From contig CP073749.1 of the NCBI GenBank assembly GCA_024398055.1, forward strand, positions 4,526,594-4,590,593: 64,000 bases of DNA. The letters are read 5' to 3'. A program made the translations under genes and the position numbers. The notes under the pieces were generated by a model that was not told where the DNA came from, made no database searches, and saw only the letters and a list, made by a program, of their open reading frames with translations. This stretch comes from a bacterium SCSIO 12741 (GTDB lineage Bacteria > Bacteroidota > Bacteroidia > Flavobacteriales_G > Salibacteraceae). Within the stretch, counting starts at the first letter, position 1. Every line of letters begins with the position of its first letter. Shown piece by piece: positions 63,480 to 64,000 of the stretch.

Positions 63480-63692
63480 TTATTTTATAAACCGTCGTAG
63501 TAGCAAACTACGACCAGAGAGGGTTTCGAGGTATTCAATTGGGGTTGGATAAAGTATCCAACCAAATTCGAATTCAACTGTCCTGATCCCATCAATCACC
63601 AATTTGGTCGGAAATGTTGGTTGCGCTTTTTTAGTCGCCAAATAGTTGCTTGCTATTTCCTTTACTTTTTTAAAGTGCATTATTCTCATCAT
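63480..63692 (-). CDS. Imm35/YrhB-like small protein, possibly truncated
   Basis: 70 residues. KEIASNYLATKKAQPTFPTKLVIDGIRTVEFEFGWILYPTPIEYLET follows the start of YrhB-type immunity proteins (helix, then VID-x(5)-EFEFGW strand). The usual C-terminal half with a Gly-x-x-P-x-x-V strand is missing; the frame ends LLLRRFIK just before the terminator. It could be a shortened member or another frameshifted gene. Confidence 0.5.
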   Translation of the reverse strand: MMRIMHFKKVKEIASNYLATKKAQPTFPTKLVIDGIRTVEFEFGWILYPTPIEYLETLSGRSLLLRRFIK

Positions 63693-63797
63693 CTGATTAA
63701 AACTCCAAAATGTTCTATTTCTGTATCGATCCGGGCAGGTGATTGCGGATAACTTCGACGAGATGAGTACTTACCACATCGTCACAACAATTGCATT

Positions 63798-64000
63798 TCA
63801 ATAAATAATGCTGCTCTTGGAATAATATCTGACAGTGTCAATTTCACCATTTTCAAGCCAAAGAGAATCATAAAGGCGTTTGGTGTCAGCATCATAGAAT
63901 TCAAAATCCCTATCCTCTGGAACATAACCAAAACCAACCTTGCTTCGAATAGAGCCACTCTCATAATAGTATTCCCATCTATGATCTTTCCATTTTAGAT
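63798..64000 (-). CDS. MORN-like repeat protein, start cut by window edge
   Basis: Open from the window end to a TGA at 63798-63800, about 66 codons. HRWEYYYESGSIRSKVGFGY and KRLYDSLWLENGEIDTVRYY have the pattern W-x-x-Y-Y-x-x-G-x-(I/L)-x-x-x found in YwqK/MORN_2-type repeats, some of which occur as antitoxins in toxin systems. An overlapping frame (63782-63964) was rejected as it lacks this pattern. Confidence 0.5.
   Translation of the reverse strand, partial: LKWKDHRWEYYYESGSIRSKVGFGYVPEDRDFEFYDADTKRLYDSLWLENGEIDTVRYYSKSSIIY

Noticed and set aside
63782-63964. 60-residue minus-strand ORF
   Set aside because: The neighbouring frame (63798-64000) gives MORN-like repeats and runs off the window; this frame is its shadow.

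Overview
The window looks like a chromosomal segment of a member of the Bacteroidota, most likely a Flavobacteriales relative of the Cryomorphaceae/Schleiferiaceae group (lineage is inference). The signs are several secreted proteins with C-terminal type IX secretion (T9SS) sorting domains, promoters of the TTG-N19/21-TAnnTTTG type, a PadR-PspC pair, a fused branched-chain dehydrogenase E1 and a GldL-like membrane protein.

Layout. 1-24 kb is mostly housekeeping and envelope functions: a T9SS BNR-repeat protein cut by the window edge, a barrel-like protein, a SulP transporter, a BatA/VWA protein followed by a dihydroorotase-like protein lacking its metal ligands, dinB, a DUF4252-PadR-PspC cluster, the fused 2-oxoacid dehydrogenase E1, a pair of Cys-rich secreted paralogues, a large lectin-like T9SS protein, a DUF2130 protein and a DUF481 protein. 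A tRNA-Pro gene at 24.0 kb is followed by a short copy of its own 3' end. 24.8-32 kb holds a 1740-residue T9SS protein and an unknown membrane protein. At 32-33.4 kb a LysR regulator is divergent from a short-chain dehydrogenase.

33.4-40.6 kb is a complete histidine operon, hisGDCBHAFIE. It is preceded by a histidine-rich leader peptide and a terminator whose 3' arm is duplicated inside the leader ORF, a textbook attenuator arrangement.

40.6-47.0 kb is the most interesting region: an NAD/ADP-ribose island. On the minus strand PRPP synthetase, NADAR, macro domain, PARG-like TIGR02452, KptA RNA 2'-phosphotransferase, a metallophosphatase and nicotinamide phosphoribosyltransferase follow one another, the first six with overlapping ends. 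A divergent NrtR-type Nudix/winged-helix regulator faces them. Five copies of a 19-bp palindrome, TTGCGT-N7-ACGCAA or close to it, lie at the three promoters and define a likely regulon. I read it as a regulated system that rebuilds NAD and removes ADP-ribose from nucleic acids or proteins.

47-61 kb has membrane and zinc-ribbon proteins, aspartate ammonia-lyase, a transglutaminase-like protein with Ser at the Cys position, lipoproteins, TPR proteins and a two-copy hairpin repeat with compensated stem changes. 61-64 kb has a run of small unrelated minus-strand genes (a DUF1493 protein, an Imm35/YrhB-like protein, a MORN-like protein) resembling an immunity-gene array.

A pattern runs through the whole window: eight genes are interrupted by single-base frameshifts (nine events), and in seven of those events adding one G or C to a run of three to five restores a full-length family protein. 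Sequencing or assembly undercalling of G/C runs is the simplest explanation, so these genes may be intact in the organism.
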